A model generated the notes under the pieces. That model did not search any database and was not told where the DNA came from. It was given only the letters and a program-made list of their open reading frames with translations. Shown here piece by piece: positions 23,417 through 32,142 of a stretch of 64,000 nt of DNA. Both the position numbers and the translations under genes were made by a program. This DNA is from Flavobacteriales bacterium (GTDB lineage: Bacteria > Bacteroidota > Bacteroidia > Flavobacteriales_F > PHOS-HE28), in assembly GCA_016699575.1 (NCBI GenBank), contig CP064979.1:1426001-1490000 (forward strand), in the 5' to 3' direction. Every line of letters starts with the position of its first letter. Within the stretch, counting starts at the first letter, position 1.

Positions 23417-25525
23417 TCAGCGGAGCAGCGTCACATGCCCGCTGTACTCGCGGCCATCGGCCAGGCGAAGCACGAAGAAGTAGGTGCCTTCGCTGACATC
23501 CTTGGCGTTCCACGTGTTGCGGTAGCTGGAGTTCTCGTACACTACGTTGCCCCAACGGCTGTACACGGTGAGGTTCGCCCCGTTGTAGAACTGGAGCCCG
23601 CTGAACTCCAAGTAGTCGTTCTGTCCGTCGCCGTTCGGACTGAAGACGTTGGGTACTTCGATCTCAACGGGCAGCACGGTGTAGATCAGTTCGTAGGTGT
23701 CCGTGCAACCATCAGCCGTGGTCACGGTCAGCGTCACGGTATAGTTCCCGGGCAGGTTGTACGTGTTGGTCGGGTTCTGCACACTGCTGTTCCCTCCGTT
23801 GCCGAAGTCCCAAGCCCACGACGTGATGTTGCCGCCATTGCCGAGGCTCGTGTCGTCGAAGAGCACGGATGTTCCCGGTGGCACGGGGCCTTGCGGGTCC
23901 GGGACGAACCCAGCCGTCGGTGCAGGAGCGCTCAACACGGTGACTGCCGCGCTAGTACCCGTGCAGCCGCTGGCGTCCGTCACCGCAACGGAATAGGTAC
24001 CCGTGCCCACGGTGATTGTGGGGTCGGTGCTGCCGTTGCTCCAGGTGTAGTTGGTGTAGGGCTGCGTGGTGCTCAGCGTGGTAGGCTCGCCAGCGCAATT
24101 GAACAGCACCCCCGTGATGACCGGCTGCGGCGCGGGCGAAGCAACGATGGTAAAGGGCTGGCTGGTGAGCGGGCAACTGCCGACGATCCCGGTAACGGTA
24201 TAAACACCCGCACCAGCTTGGATGGTCTGGCCTGTGGCTCCGTTGCTCCACAGATAGTCGGTGAAGCCCGGCCCCGCATCCAATGTGGAAACCTCGCCGG
24301 AGCAAATGGTGCTATCGCCCGTGATGGCGGGCGGGGCACCGGGGCTTTGCACCACTTCCACCACGATGCTCACGTTGGTGGTGAGGGGAGGGTTGCCGTT
24401 GTCGGTGCCGGCATAATCGATGTTGTGGAAGCCGATGTCGGCCACCGTTGGCGTGAAGCCACTGACGACGGTAGCCGTAATGCCGCTGGTGTTGCTCACT
24501 TCAGCGTAGCTCGGCAGTGAGATGCAGCTGCTTGTAGCGGTGACCGTCTGACCGGTCTCAGGAGCGATGAAGTCGAGCTGGATCTCCGTGTAGGAGCCTG
24601 TGCACACGGTGATGGTGTCGCACAGGAAAGCGCTGCTCGCGATGGGTGCGATGTTGCTGCCGGTGGTGCTGGTACTGAACACGAAATGCTTGAAGTCGAG
24701 CCAATCGCAGCCGTCGTTCGCCCCGAAGGGACCATCGTAGGCGGAACCCGGTTGATCGAACGTACCGAACTGGATGTAATCAACTCCATTGCCGAGGTTG
24801 GCGCCTACCACCGCAGGTGAGCCACCGAAACCGTTGGTGCCGCCGCTGGCGTCACCAGTGGTCCAATCGATCTCCTTATAGCAGAAGCTCACGTTGTTGC
24901 CGGGGCCGAGGATCGGATCCGTGCCGTCGGTGATGATCAACTGGATGAATACTTTCTTATCGGTGTACATGCTGAAGTACCCACAGTCGTCCCAGTTCAC
25001 GTAGAGAGCGGTCGGTGTCACCTTGTACTTCACCGTTCCGCCGTTGAGGCCCATGCCGTCGTCGCCACGCGTATCAATGTCGGCCCAGTAAGGCGCCACC
25101 ATGGTGAAGCTGGCCGTGGGGAACCCGGTAGCGGTGAACGTCGCCCAAGGCGCATCGAAGGAGATGTTGCCGTTGTTGTTGATGAAGAGGGTGCTGAAAA
25201 GCTGGCCGTACAGGTCGAACTGGAAAGGGATGGTGATCGCAGCGCTCGACCCGTCGTCGTTGGGGGTCATGGCCAGTGTGTATGCCGCATCGGGCTGTAT
25301 CCAGCAATCGCAAGCCAAGTTCCCTCCGCCTTTCGCAGTGCCTGCGGCCTGCACGGCCGCTTGCTGAACCGGCTCCTTCATCATCGGGCGCGCGTTCGCG
25401 GGCAGCGTTCCGTTGCGTTTGCGCAGATCGTACTCTCCGACGGATAATTCAACGGTTTGGGCGATCCCAGGAACCGTGTTCGCCAACAAGGCCATCGCCA
25501 CTACGCGGCGTATCAACTTCTTCAT
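23417..25525 (-). CDS. NIDO-like/PKD surface protein with gliding-type (CHU_C) C-terminal domain, 702 aa
   Basis: After a signal peptide (AMALLANTVPGIAQ) and a short basic region comes CDCWIQPDAAYTLAM and a NIDO-like domain: FQFDLYGQLFSTLFINNNGNISF, APYWADIDTRG, KYKVTPTALYVNWDDCGYF. Ig-like repeats follow (SGEVSTLDAGPGFTDYLWSNGATG, PTTLSTTQPYTNYTWSNGSTD), then a PKD domain (SWAWDFGNGGNSS). The C-terminus is the gliding-motility-associated CHU_C domain (VPNVFSPNGDGQNDYL, SRWGNVVYE), a type B T9SS signal. It is the last gene of the sigma factor operon and a paralogue of the next gene upstream. Confidence 0.9.
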   Translation of the reverse strand: MKKLIRRVVAMALLANTVPGIAQTVELSVGEYDLRKRNGTLPANARPMMKEPVQQAAVQAAGTAKGGGNLACDCWIQPDAAYTLAMTPNDDGSSAAITIPFQFDLYGQLFSTLFINNNGNISFDAPWATFTATGFPTASFTMVAPYWADIDTRGDDGMGLNGGTVKYKVTPTALYVNWDDCGYFSMYTDKKVFIQLIITDGTDPILGPGNNVSFCYKEIDWTTGDASGGTNGFGGSPAVVGANLGNGVDYIQFGTFDQPGSAYDGPFGANDGCDWLDFKHFVFSTSTTGSNIAPIASSAFLCDTITVCTGSYTEIQLDFIAPETGQTVTATSSCISLPSYAEVSNTSGITATVVSGFTPTVADIGFHNIDYAGTDNGNPPLTTNVSIVVEVVQSPGAPPAITGDSTICSGEVSTLDAGPGFTDYLWSNGATGQTIQAGAGVYTVTGIVGSCPLTSQPFTIVASPAPQPVITGVLFNCAGEPTTLSTTQPYTNYTWSNGSTDPTITVGTGTYSVAVTDASGCTGTSAAVTVLSAPAPTAGFVPDPQGPVPPGTSVLFDDTSLGNGGNITSWAWDFGNGGNSSVQNPTNTYNLPGNYTVTLTVTTADGCTDTYELIYTVLPVEIEVPNVFSPNGDGQNDYLEFSGLQFYNGANLTVYSRWGNVVYENSSYRNTWNAKDVSEGTYFFVLRLADGREYSGHVTLLR

Positions 25526-25555
25526 CGTTCGTTCTCTTTCGGTTCTATGACCGGC

Positions 25556-28522
25556 TCACTTGATCAACGTCACGTGGCCACGGTACTCCTTCTTTCCGCC
25601 TTCGCGTTCCGGCGCGGTCTTCAGCAGCCAAGTGTACAAACCTTGTTGCAGGACCTCCCCACCGTTGCGGTGCTTGCCGTCCCACGCCTGTTGCAGGTCG
25701 GTGCTCTGGAAGACGATGCTGCCCCAGCGGTCGAAGACCATCAGGGAGTACTGCTCGGGATCGCTGCCCAGGATACTGGGGAAGAAGAGGTCGTTCACGC
25801 CATCGCCGTCGGGTGTGAAGGTGTTCGGCACGAAAACCAGGAGCGGATTGCGGATCTCCACCACGCGGCACACGGTATCCACGCAACCATAGATGTCCTG
25901 CACGGCGAGGCACACATCGTAGAGACCACCAAGGTCGTTCGGGAATTCGAAGGCCAGGTCACGTTCATCGCTGGTGCCGAGCAGTTCGTTTGTGCCTTGC
26001 TCGGTGATGGTCCATGCCCAAACGACGGCTTGTGGATCATCGTTCTGAAGAGCCACTACGCTCTGTGAGATGGTGGCCGGGTTCGGGTAAGCGGTGAATT
26101 CGGCTGAGGGTGGCTGCTCCACCACGATCATGTCCACCAAGGTGAGGTTGCTCACGCAGCCACTGTCGGTGGTCACCGTCAGGCTCACGGTGTAGAGCCC
26201 CGGATTGGTGTACGTGTTGAACTCACTTGTGGTGCTGGTTCCCGTGCCGCCGTCGCCGAAGTCCCATGAACAGTTGTCGCTGAGCAGCGGGTCGGTGTTG
26301 TTGGTGAACTCCACATCGAGCGGTGCGCAGCCGGCCACGGGCACAGCAGCGAACTGCACATCGGGCAGGGGGTTGATGAGCACATCAACGATGCTCGTAT
26401 CGCTGAGCGCATTGCACGCTCCAACACCGTAGGCCACGTAGCGATACAGACCTGATGCGTCCGTTGCAGGCAGCAACGTGCCGCTGTGCGCCGCCATGGA
26501 CGGGGCATGCCATGCGCCGCCGCCGTCCGGTCCGCCGGTGAGCAGGTTGAAGAGCACTGTGTTCGAGCCGTCCTTGCAGATGTCGAACACGGCATCTTCG
26601 CCTGCATAGGGAACAGGATCGGCAGTGACGGTGATGACCGCCGACAACGTCGGGCACGGAGCAGTACCCGTCATGGTGTAGGTGTACGAACCCGGTGCGG
26701 CGAGCGCGGGATCGATCGGGTTGGTGAAGGCTGCGTTAGCGGGGTCGGTCCAGGCGCCGCCGGCATCGGGCGTACCACCGAGCACCGTGAAGAGATCGAC
26801 CGCTGGATCGGCCCGACAGAGCGCAAAGGTGTTGTCCGTGCCGGGATCAACAGGCTGGTGGATCGTGATGGAGACGGTGCTGCTTGCACTGGGGCAAGGG
26901 TTGATGCCGGTGATCGTGTACGTGTAAGTGCCGGAAGGATCCGTTGAGGGGTCGAGCGTGCCGGTGTGCGCCAGGTTGTTCGGGTCGGTCCATGCGCCGC
27001 CTGCATCCGGAGTGCCGCCCAACAAGGTGAAAAGGTCTACAGTGGCGTTGTCCGCACAGTAGGTGCCACTACCGGGGGTGCCCGCATCCGGCAACGTCTG
27101 GATGGTCACCGTAACGGTTCCAACGGATGTGCAAGCCGCGCCACCGACATCATACACATAGGCACCACTGACGTCCGTCGCAGGGTCCAGTATCCCGGAG
27201 TGGGCATTGCCGTTCGGATCGATCCATGTGCCCCCAGCCGGAGTGCCCGGCGCGAAAAGGGTAAAGAGGTCGATGCCCGGTGATTGATCGCACGTGGTGT
27301 AGGAAGCCGGCGCGATCGGCACTGCGGGCGGCATCACCAGAACGTTCATGCTGAGCGTACTGGTCAGCACTGGCAGTCCATTGTCCGTGCCCTCGAAAAC
27401 GATGACATGGTTCCCCACGTCCGCCATCGTGGGCGTGAACATGGTGGAAATGGCCGCTGAAACACCCGACGTGTTGCTCACGATGGTGTAGTTGCTCAAC
27501 GTTGTCGCGTACGAATTCGCGGTAGTGATCTGGTTCGGTTCCGGACTGAGGAAGGTGACGTCCAATTGCACGGGGATGCCCACACAGACGATGATGCTGT
27601 CGCACGCGCTTTGTCCTGTGATGATCGGCGGAACGTTCGCGGAGGTGATATCCGTGCTGAACTTGAAGTACTGGTTGTCCAGGAAGTCGATGCCGTCGTT
27701 CAAGCCAAAGGGGCCATCGTAAGCAGCACCGGCCTGGTCCACACGGGTGAACTGCATGTAATCCACGCCGTTGCCATGGTTGGCGCCTACGTTGGCCGCA
27801 CTGCCACCGAAGCCGTTCGTGCCACCGCTCGCAGCACCGGTGGTCCATTGCATGTCCTTGTAGCAGAACGAGACATTGGCACCGTTCACCGCGGGATCAG
27901 TGCCATCGGTGATGATTATCTGGAACGTGTTCAGCAGGTTCGTTTGCTGGCTGAAGTATCCCACGTTCGTCCAGTTCACGTACATCGCGGTGGGCGTCAC
28001 CTTGTACTGCACGATGTTGAGGCCGGCACCAGGGCCGCGCAGATCAACATCGGCCCAGAACGGTGCAGCCAACGTTGTTCCCGCGTATGGGAATCCCGAT
28101 GCCGTGAACGTGCCGAGGTAATTTCCGAAGGAAACGTTGCCGTTGATGTTGATGTACACCGTGTTCCACAACTGCCCGTACATGTCGAAGCTGAACGGCA
28201 ATGCGATGGGCCCATAACTGCCATCATCTGCATTGTTCCAACCATTCGCGTTCCACTGGGTGTTGTTGTCGATGGTGGTGTAGCTGGCATCGGGTTGAAT
28301 CCAGCAGTCGCAAACGCCGCCACCGCCTTTTGCAACGGCGGGTGGCGTGGCACGCGTCGGGGCGGTTGCGGGAGCAGCGGTCAATGGCACGCCGTAGGTC
28401 GCCGCCTTCCAAGCGTCATAGCTGGCTTGGTCGCGCACGCGCTCCTGCGCGGCGCACTCCATCATCATGGCTGCCACTACCCACGCGGCAAGTATCAAGG
28501 TGCTCCGTAGCGTCCGTTGCAT
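25556..28522 (-). CDS. NIDO-like/PKD surface protein with four adhesin repeats and CHU_C domain, 988 aa
   Basis: The start at 28522 (MQRTLRSTLILAAWVVAAMMMECAAQ) gives a signal peptide. The N-terminal 330 residues closely resemble the paralogue downstream (CDCWIQPDASYT, MYGQLWNTVYININGNVSF, VDLRGPGAGLN). Four repeats of about 80 residues follow, with the pattern 'C...VDLFTLLGGTPDAGGAWTDP....GTYTYTI.G..PC', the same module as in the giant adhesin at 35317-43581. Next come a PKD domain (SWDFGDGGTGTS), an Ig-like segment and a CHU_C domain (VPNTFTPDGDGVNDLF, FDRWGSIVFQS). T9SS-dependent surface display is predicted. It lies 8 bases after the anti-sigma-like gene. Confidence 0.9.
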   Translation of the reverse strand: MQRTLRSTLILAAWVVAAMMMECAAQERVRDQASYDAWKAATYGVPLTAAPATAPTRATPPAVAKGGGGVCDCWIQPDASYTTIDNNTQWNANGWNNADDGSYGPIALPFSFDMYGQLWNTVYININGNVSFGNYLGTFTASGFPYAGTTLAAPFWADVDLRGPGAGLNIVQYKVTPTAMYVNWTNVGYFSQQTNLLNTFQIIITDGTDPAVNGANVSFCYKDMQWTTGAASGGTNGFGGSAANVGANHGNGVDYMQFTRVDQAGAAYDGPFGLNDGIDFLDNQYFKFSTDITSANVPPIITGQSACDSIIVCVGIPVQLDVTFLSPEPNQITTANSYATTLSNYTIVSNTSGVSAAISTMFTPTMADVGNHVIVFEGTDNGLPVLTSTLSMNVLVMPPAVPIAPASYTTCDQSPGIDLFTLFAPGTPAGGTWIDPNGNAHSGILDPATDVSGAYVYDVGGAACTSVGTVTVTIQTLPDAGTPGSGTYCADNATVDLFTLLGGTPDAGGAWTDPNNLAHTGTLDPSTDPSGTYTYTITGINPCPSASSTVSITIHQPVDPGTDNTFALCRADPAVDLFTVLGGTPDAGGAWTDPANAAFTNPIDPALAAPGSYTYTMTGTAPCPTLSAVITVTADPVPYAGEDAVFDICKDGSNTVLFNLLTGGPDGGGAWHAPSMAAHSGTLLPATDASGLYRYVAYGVGACNALSDTSIVDVLINPLPDVQFAAVPVAGCAPLDVEFTNNTDPLLSDNCSWDFGDGGTGTSTTSEFNTYTNPGLYTVSLTVTTDSGCVSNLTLVDMIVVEQPPSAEFTAYPNPATISQSVVALQNDDPQAVVWAWTITEQGTNELLGTSDERDLAFEFPNDLGGLYDVCLAVQDIYGCVDTVCRVVEIRNPLLVFVPNTFTPDGDGVNDLFFPSILGSDPEQYSLMVFDRWGSIVFQSTDLQQAWDGKHRNGGEVLQQGLYTWLLKTAPEREGGKKEYRGHVTLIK

Positions 28523-28530
28523 GGCAGTGT

Positions 28531-29616
28531 TCAGTGCGTGTTCAACCGCACCACCGTGCCCTTCGTGATCGTCTTGCCATCGGGCCCGGTGGCTTCGATC
28601 GCATAAAAGTAGTAGCCCTCCGGACAAAGCACACCACTGGGGTCTCGACCATCCCAAGGGGTGAGGTCGTTGGAGCGGTACATCAGGCGGTCGCTCGATG
28701 CGCTGTAAATGCTCACGCGGATCTCGCTTACACCGGTGGCGCTCACTTCCAAGCGGTCATTCACGCCGTCGTTGTTCGGGGTGAATACGTTGGGAATGAA
28801 CAAGCTGGCTTCTTCGGTGCGCAGTGCAGGCTCGGAGCTTTGATCGGGTTCAGGCTCTTTCGTGGCCTCAGGCTGACCATGCACTTGAGGGTCGGGCGTT
28901 ATCGCAGGGGCCGGATTCTCGTCCACCTCTTTCTCTGCGCGCGCCATGATCTCCTGCACCGTGCTGAAGTTCGGTCCTATCTCATGTGTTCTCCCCTCCG
29001 CCGGGCGAACGGCCGGTTCATCCTCCGCGCTGCGGTCACTTCCGGAGGTCTCCGGAGAGATGATCGTGAACGTGGTCGCCGCAGTGATGTTCGACAGCTC
29101 CGCTGGCAACCCTGATGTGGCCTTCTCTTTTCCAGGGGCTTCAGCATCGGTCCCTTTCGACGATGGATCAATAGGCGGAACCGCATGCTCCTCCTCCTGG
29201 TCAGGTGTACCCACAACTACTTCGACCGATGGCTGAACTACAGCCTGCTCTGCGGCCACTGGCTGCTTCTCGGCAACCACGGCCGGTGCATCGTTCGCGC
29301 TCATTCCCCACCACAAGCCGCCAACTACCACGGCAGCGGCAATGCCGCCACCTACCCAGGCACCTACGCTCACCGTGCCTGCTACAGCCGGGTGGCTGAG
29401 CTGGCTGCTGATGCTGCTCCACACGCCGGGATCCACCGGGGCTTCAGCATCTTTCAACCCATCACGGAACAGTTCCGTGACGGGATCGGTGCCGCTGGCA
29501 ACGGCCGCTTCGGCCATGCGGGCTTGAATACCCGCCCACAAGCCGGGATCCACCGGAGCTTCCAGGTCGCTCAGGCGCTCGCGCAGGGCGTCGATCAGTT
29601 CATCCTTCTGTTTCAT
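28531..29616 (-). CDS. Anti-sigma-like membrane protein ending in a CHU_C (T9SS-type) domain
   Basis: The start at 29616 lies inside the sigma gene (17-base overlap). The first 80 residues contain two copies of a motif, LEAPVDPGLWAGI and AEAPVDPGVWSSI. One transmembrane helix follows at about 84-105 (WVGGGIAAAVVVGGLWWGM), then a Pro/Glu-rich linker of about 165 residues and a CHU_C domain (FIPNVFTPNNDGVNDRLEV, DLTPWDGRDPSG). There is no signal peptide, so the N-terminus is probably cytoplasmic and the CHU_C domain periplasmic. Position directly after an ECF sigma gene suggests an anti-sigma factor; this is inference, as no classical zinc anti-sigma domain is seen. Confidence 0.8.
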   Translation of the reverse strand: MKQKDELIDALRERLSDLEAPVDPGLWAGIQARMAEAAVASGTDPVTELFRDGLKDAEAPVDPGVWSSISSQLSHPAVAGTVSVGAWVGGGIAAAVVVGGLWWGMSANDAPAVVAEKQPVAAEQAVVQPSVEVVVGTPDQEEEHAVPPIDPSSKGTDAEAPGKEKATSGLPAELSNITAATTFTIISPETSGSDRSAEDEPAVRPAEGRTHEIGPNFSTVQEIMARAEKEVDENPAPAITPDPQVHGQPEATKEPEPDQSSEPALRTEEASLFIPNVFTPNNDGVNDRLEVSATGVSEIRVSIYSASSDRLMYRSNDLTPWDGRDPSGVLCPEGYYFYAIEATGPDGKTITKGTVVRLNTH

Positions 29617-30160
29617 CGTGCTCGTATGCTGCAGCAACCGCTTTGGGCAGCTGCTTGCGCAGGTAGGCCCGCGCTTTCATGAATTGGCTTTTGCTTGTGT
29701 TCTCGCTCACGCCCAAGTGATCGGCGATCTCCTTGTGCGAGAACCCTTCGATGGCGAACATGTTGAAAACCACCCGGTAGCCCGGGGGAAGGTTCTGCAC
29801 CAAGGCCATCAGTTCCTGGGTGCTCATGCTGCTCACCACATGCGAGTCTTCGCTGTGCAGGTACTCGGCTTCGGTGAGGTCGATGCTGTGATCGAAGGGC
29901 TTGTTCCGGCGCAGGTGGTCCAGGGCGGTGTTCACCATGGTGCGTGCGATCCAGCCGCCCAATGGGCCATCACCACGGTACAGTTCCATTTTCTGGAACA
30001 CCTTCACGAAGCCATCCTGCAGGATGTCCTTCGCTTGGTCGCGGCTGTGGGCGTATCGGAGGCAAACGGCCATCATCTTCCTGGAGTAAGCCGCGTACAG
30101 CGCTTTCTGCGCCACCGGGTCGTTCCGGAGGCATCCCTCAACCATTCGCTCGTCCGTCAT
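29600..30160 (-). CDS. ECF (RpoE-type) RNA polymerase sigma factor
   Basis: The 186 residues contain region 2 (ALYAAYSRKMMAVCLRYAHSRDQAKDILQDGFVKVFQKMELYRGDGPLGGWIARTMVNTALDHLRR, seen in parts) and region 4 (LPPGYRVVFNMFAIEGFSHKEIADHLGVSENTSKSQFMKARAYLRKQL). No region 3 or 1 is present, as expected for ECF sigmas. It heads an operon with the anti-sigma-like protein and two T9SS cargo genes, so it probably controls surface-protein expression. The SigP factor that drives T9SS genes in P. gingivalis is an analogous case, but orthology cannot be decided here. Confidence 0.94.
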   Translation of the reverse strand: MTDERMVEGCLRNDPVAQKALYAAYSRKMMAVCLRYAHSRDQAKDILQDGFVKVFQKMELYRGDGPLGGWIARTMVNTALDHLRRNKPFDHSIDLTEAEYLHSEDSHVVSSMSTQELMALVQNLPPGYRVVFNMFAIEGFSHKEIADHLGVSENTSKSQFMKARAYLRKQLPKAVAAAYEHDETEG

Positions 30161-30265
30161 GGCTTTCCGGGGTTAATGATGCGATCGCCCCTGCAAAAGT
30201 TGCCTGTGGACCGGGGGCCGCTGCTCTACCAAGCTAGGCCGTCGCGACTGCCGTGGCAATTGGGC

Positions 30266-30273
30266 TACTTTCG
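30266..30273 (+). promoter_or_regulatory. Possible -7 promoter element for lepA
   Basis: TACTTTCG lies 51 bases before the ATG at 30325. The leader between them can form two hairpins. Confidence 0.4.
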
Positions 30274-30274
30274 C

Positions 30275-30324
30275 GGCCCCTTTCCGGGGCTATCTCCCTG
30301 ACCGTCAGCCCCCGATAAATCGGG
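30275..30324 (+). promoter_or_regulatory. lepA leader with two hairpins, one touching the start codon
   Basis: The first hairpin is GCCCC-TTTCC-GGGGC (30276-30290). The second is CCCGAT-AA-ATCGGG (30311-30324), whose last base is adjacent to the ATG at 30325. The second would occlude ribosome access if folded, though the two-base loop means the inner pairs must open. Confidence 0.5.
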
Positions 30325-32121
30325 ATGAAACACATGGACCACATCCGCAACTTCTGCATCATCGCCCACATCGACCACGGTAAGAGCACCCTGGCCGACC
30401 GCCTGTTGCAGATGACCGGCACCATTGCCGACCGGGACATGACCAACCAGGCCCTGGACGACATGGACCTGGAGCGTGAGCGGGGCATCACCATCAAGAG
30501 CAAGGCCATCCAGATGGACTATTCCCTGAACGGGAAGAAGTACGTCCTCAACCTCATTGATACGCCCGGCCACGTTGACTTCAGCTACGAGGTGAGCCGC
30601 AGCATCGCCGCCTGCGAGGGTGCGTTGCTCATCGTGGATGCCACCCAGGGCATACAAGCGCAGACCATCAGCAACCTCTACCTCGCGCTGGAGCACGACC
30701 TCACGATCATCCCCGTGCTGAACAAGATGGACCTGCCTTCGGCCAACCCCGAAGAAGTGAAGGACCAGATCGTGGACCTCATCGGCTGCAAGCACGAGGA
30801 CATCCTTCCCGCTAGCGGCAAGACCGGTTTCGGCGTGGACAAAGTGCTGGAAGCCGTGGTGGAGCGTGTTCCGTCGCCGAAGGGTGATGCCAAGGCGCCG
30901 CTGCAAGCGCTCATCTTCGACAGTGTCTTCAATTCCTTCCGCGGCATCATCGCCTACTTCCGCGTGATGAACGGAACCATCCGCAAGGGCGACAAGGTGA
31001 AGTTCTTCAACACCGGTGTCTCCTACGCGGCGGACGAGGTGGGCATCCTGAAGATGGACCTGCGCGCACGCGACGAAGTGCTGGCGGGCGATGTGGGCTA
31101 CATCATCAGCGGCATCAAGACAGCGAGCGAGGTGAAGGTGGGCGATACCATCACGCACCAGGAGCGTCCCTGCTTGGAGGCGATCAAAGGTTTCGAGGAC
31201 GTGAAGCCCATGGTGTGGGCCGGCATCTTCCCCGTGGACACCGACGACTACGAGGAGCTGCGCGATGCCATGGAGAAGCTGAAGCTCAATGATGCCAGCT
31301 TGACCTGGACACCAGAGAGCAGCGCCGCACTGGGTTTCGGTTTCCGTTGCGGCTTCCTCGGCCTCCTGCACATGGAGATCATCCAGGAGCGGCTTGAGCG
31401 TGAGTTCAGTATGACGGTGATCACCACCGTCCCCAACGTGGGCTACACCGTTACCAAGACCAACGGCGACGTGCTGGACGTGCACAACCCGAGCGAGCTG
31501 CCCGAGGTGATGCACATCGAGAAGATCGAGGAGCCGTACATCAAAGCCCAGGTCATCACCAAGGCCGAATACACCGGCCCGATCATGAATTTGTGCATCG
31601 ACAAGCGCGGGATGTTGATCGGGCAGAACTACCTCACCACCGACCGCGTGGAACTGACCTTCGAGCTGCCGCTGGGCGAAGTGGTGTTCGACTTCTTCGA
31701 CAAGTTGAAGAGCATCAGCCGTGGGTATGCTTCGTTCGACTACCACCCGATCGGGTTCAAGGAAAGCGACCTCATCAAGCTCGACATCCTGCTGAACGGC
31801 GAACAAGTGGACGCCCTGAGCGCGCTCATCCACCGCGACCATGCGCATGAACTCGGCAAGAAGATGTGCGCCAAGTTGAAGGAACTGCTCCCGCGCCAAC
31901 AGTTCGATATCCCCATCCAAGCGGCCATCGGCGCCAAGATCGTGGCGCGCGAAACGGTGAAGGCCCTGCGCAAGGACGTTACCGCCAAGTGCTACGGCGG
32001 CGACATCAGCCGCAAGCGCAAGCTCCTGGAGAAGCAGAAGGAGGGCAAGAAGCGCATGCGCTCGGTGGGATCGGTCGAGATCCCGCAGCAGGCGTTCCTG
32101 GCGGTGCTGAAGTTGGATTGA
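30325..32121 (+). CDS. lepA: Elongation factor 4 (LepA GTPase)
   Basis: The 598-residue protein begins MKHMDHIRNFCIIAHIDHGKSTLADR. The G1 motif is AHIDHGKS, G2 lies in RERGITIKS, G3 is DTPGH and G4 is NKMD (VLNKMDLPSA). Domain II, domains III/V and the LepA-specific C-terminal domain (DALSALIHRDHAHELGKKMC, CYGGDISRKRKLLEKQKEGKKRMRSVG) are complete. It is a ribosome-binding GTPase that helps with back-translocation or ribosome biogenesis. An ATG four codons in (30334) could also serve as start. Confidence 0.98.
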   Translation: MKHMDHIRNFCIIAHIDHGKSTLADRLLQMTGTIADRDMTNQALDDMDLERERGITIKSKAIQMDYSLNGKKYVLNLIDTPGHVDFSYEVSRSIAACEGALLIVDATQGIQAQTISNLYLALEHDLTIIPVLNKMDLPSANPEEVKDQIVDLIGCKHEDILPASGKTGFGVDKVLEAVVERVPSPKGDAKAPLQALIFDSVFNSFRGIIAYFRVMNGTIRKGDKVKFFNTGVSYAADEVGILKMDLRARDEVLAGDVGYIISGIKTASEVKVGDTITHQERPCLEAIKGFEDVKPMVWAGIFPVDTDDYEELRDAMEKLKLNDASLTWTPESSAALGFGFRCGFLGLLHMEIIQERLEREFSMTVITTVPNVGYTVTKTNGDVLDVHNPSELPEVMHIEKIEEPYIKAQVITKAEYTGPIMNLCIDKRGMLIGQNYLTTDRVELTFELPLGEVVFDFFDKLKSISRGYASFDYHPIGFKESDLIKLDILLNGEQVDALSALIHRDHAHELGKKMCAKLKELLPRQQFDIPIQAAIGAKIVARETVKALRKDVTAKCYGGDISRKRKLLEKQKEGKKRMRSVGSVEIPQQAFLAVLKLD

Positions 32122-32142
32122 AGGCAGTTGGACGGAGCGCGC

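Noticed and set aside
22460..24520. Plus-strand frame of 686 codons opposite metF and a T9SS gene
   Set aside because: It spans two unrelated real genes and their spacer, with no start context or motif.
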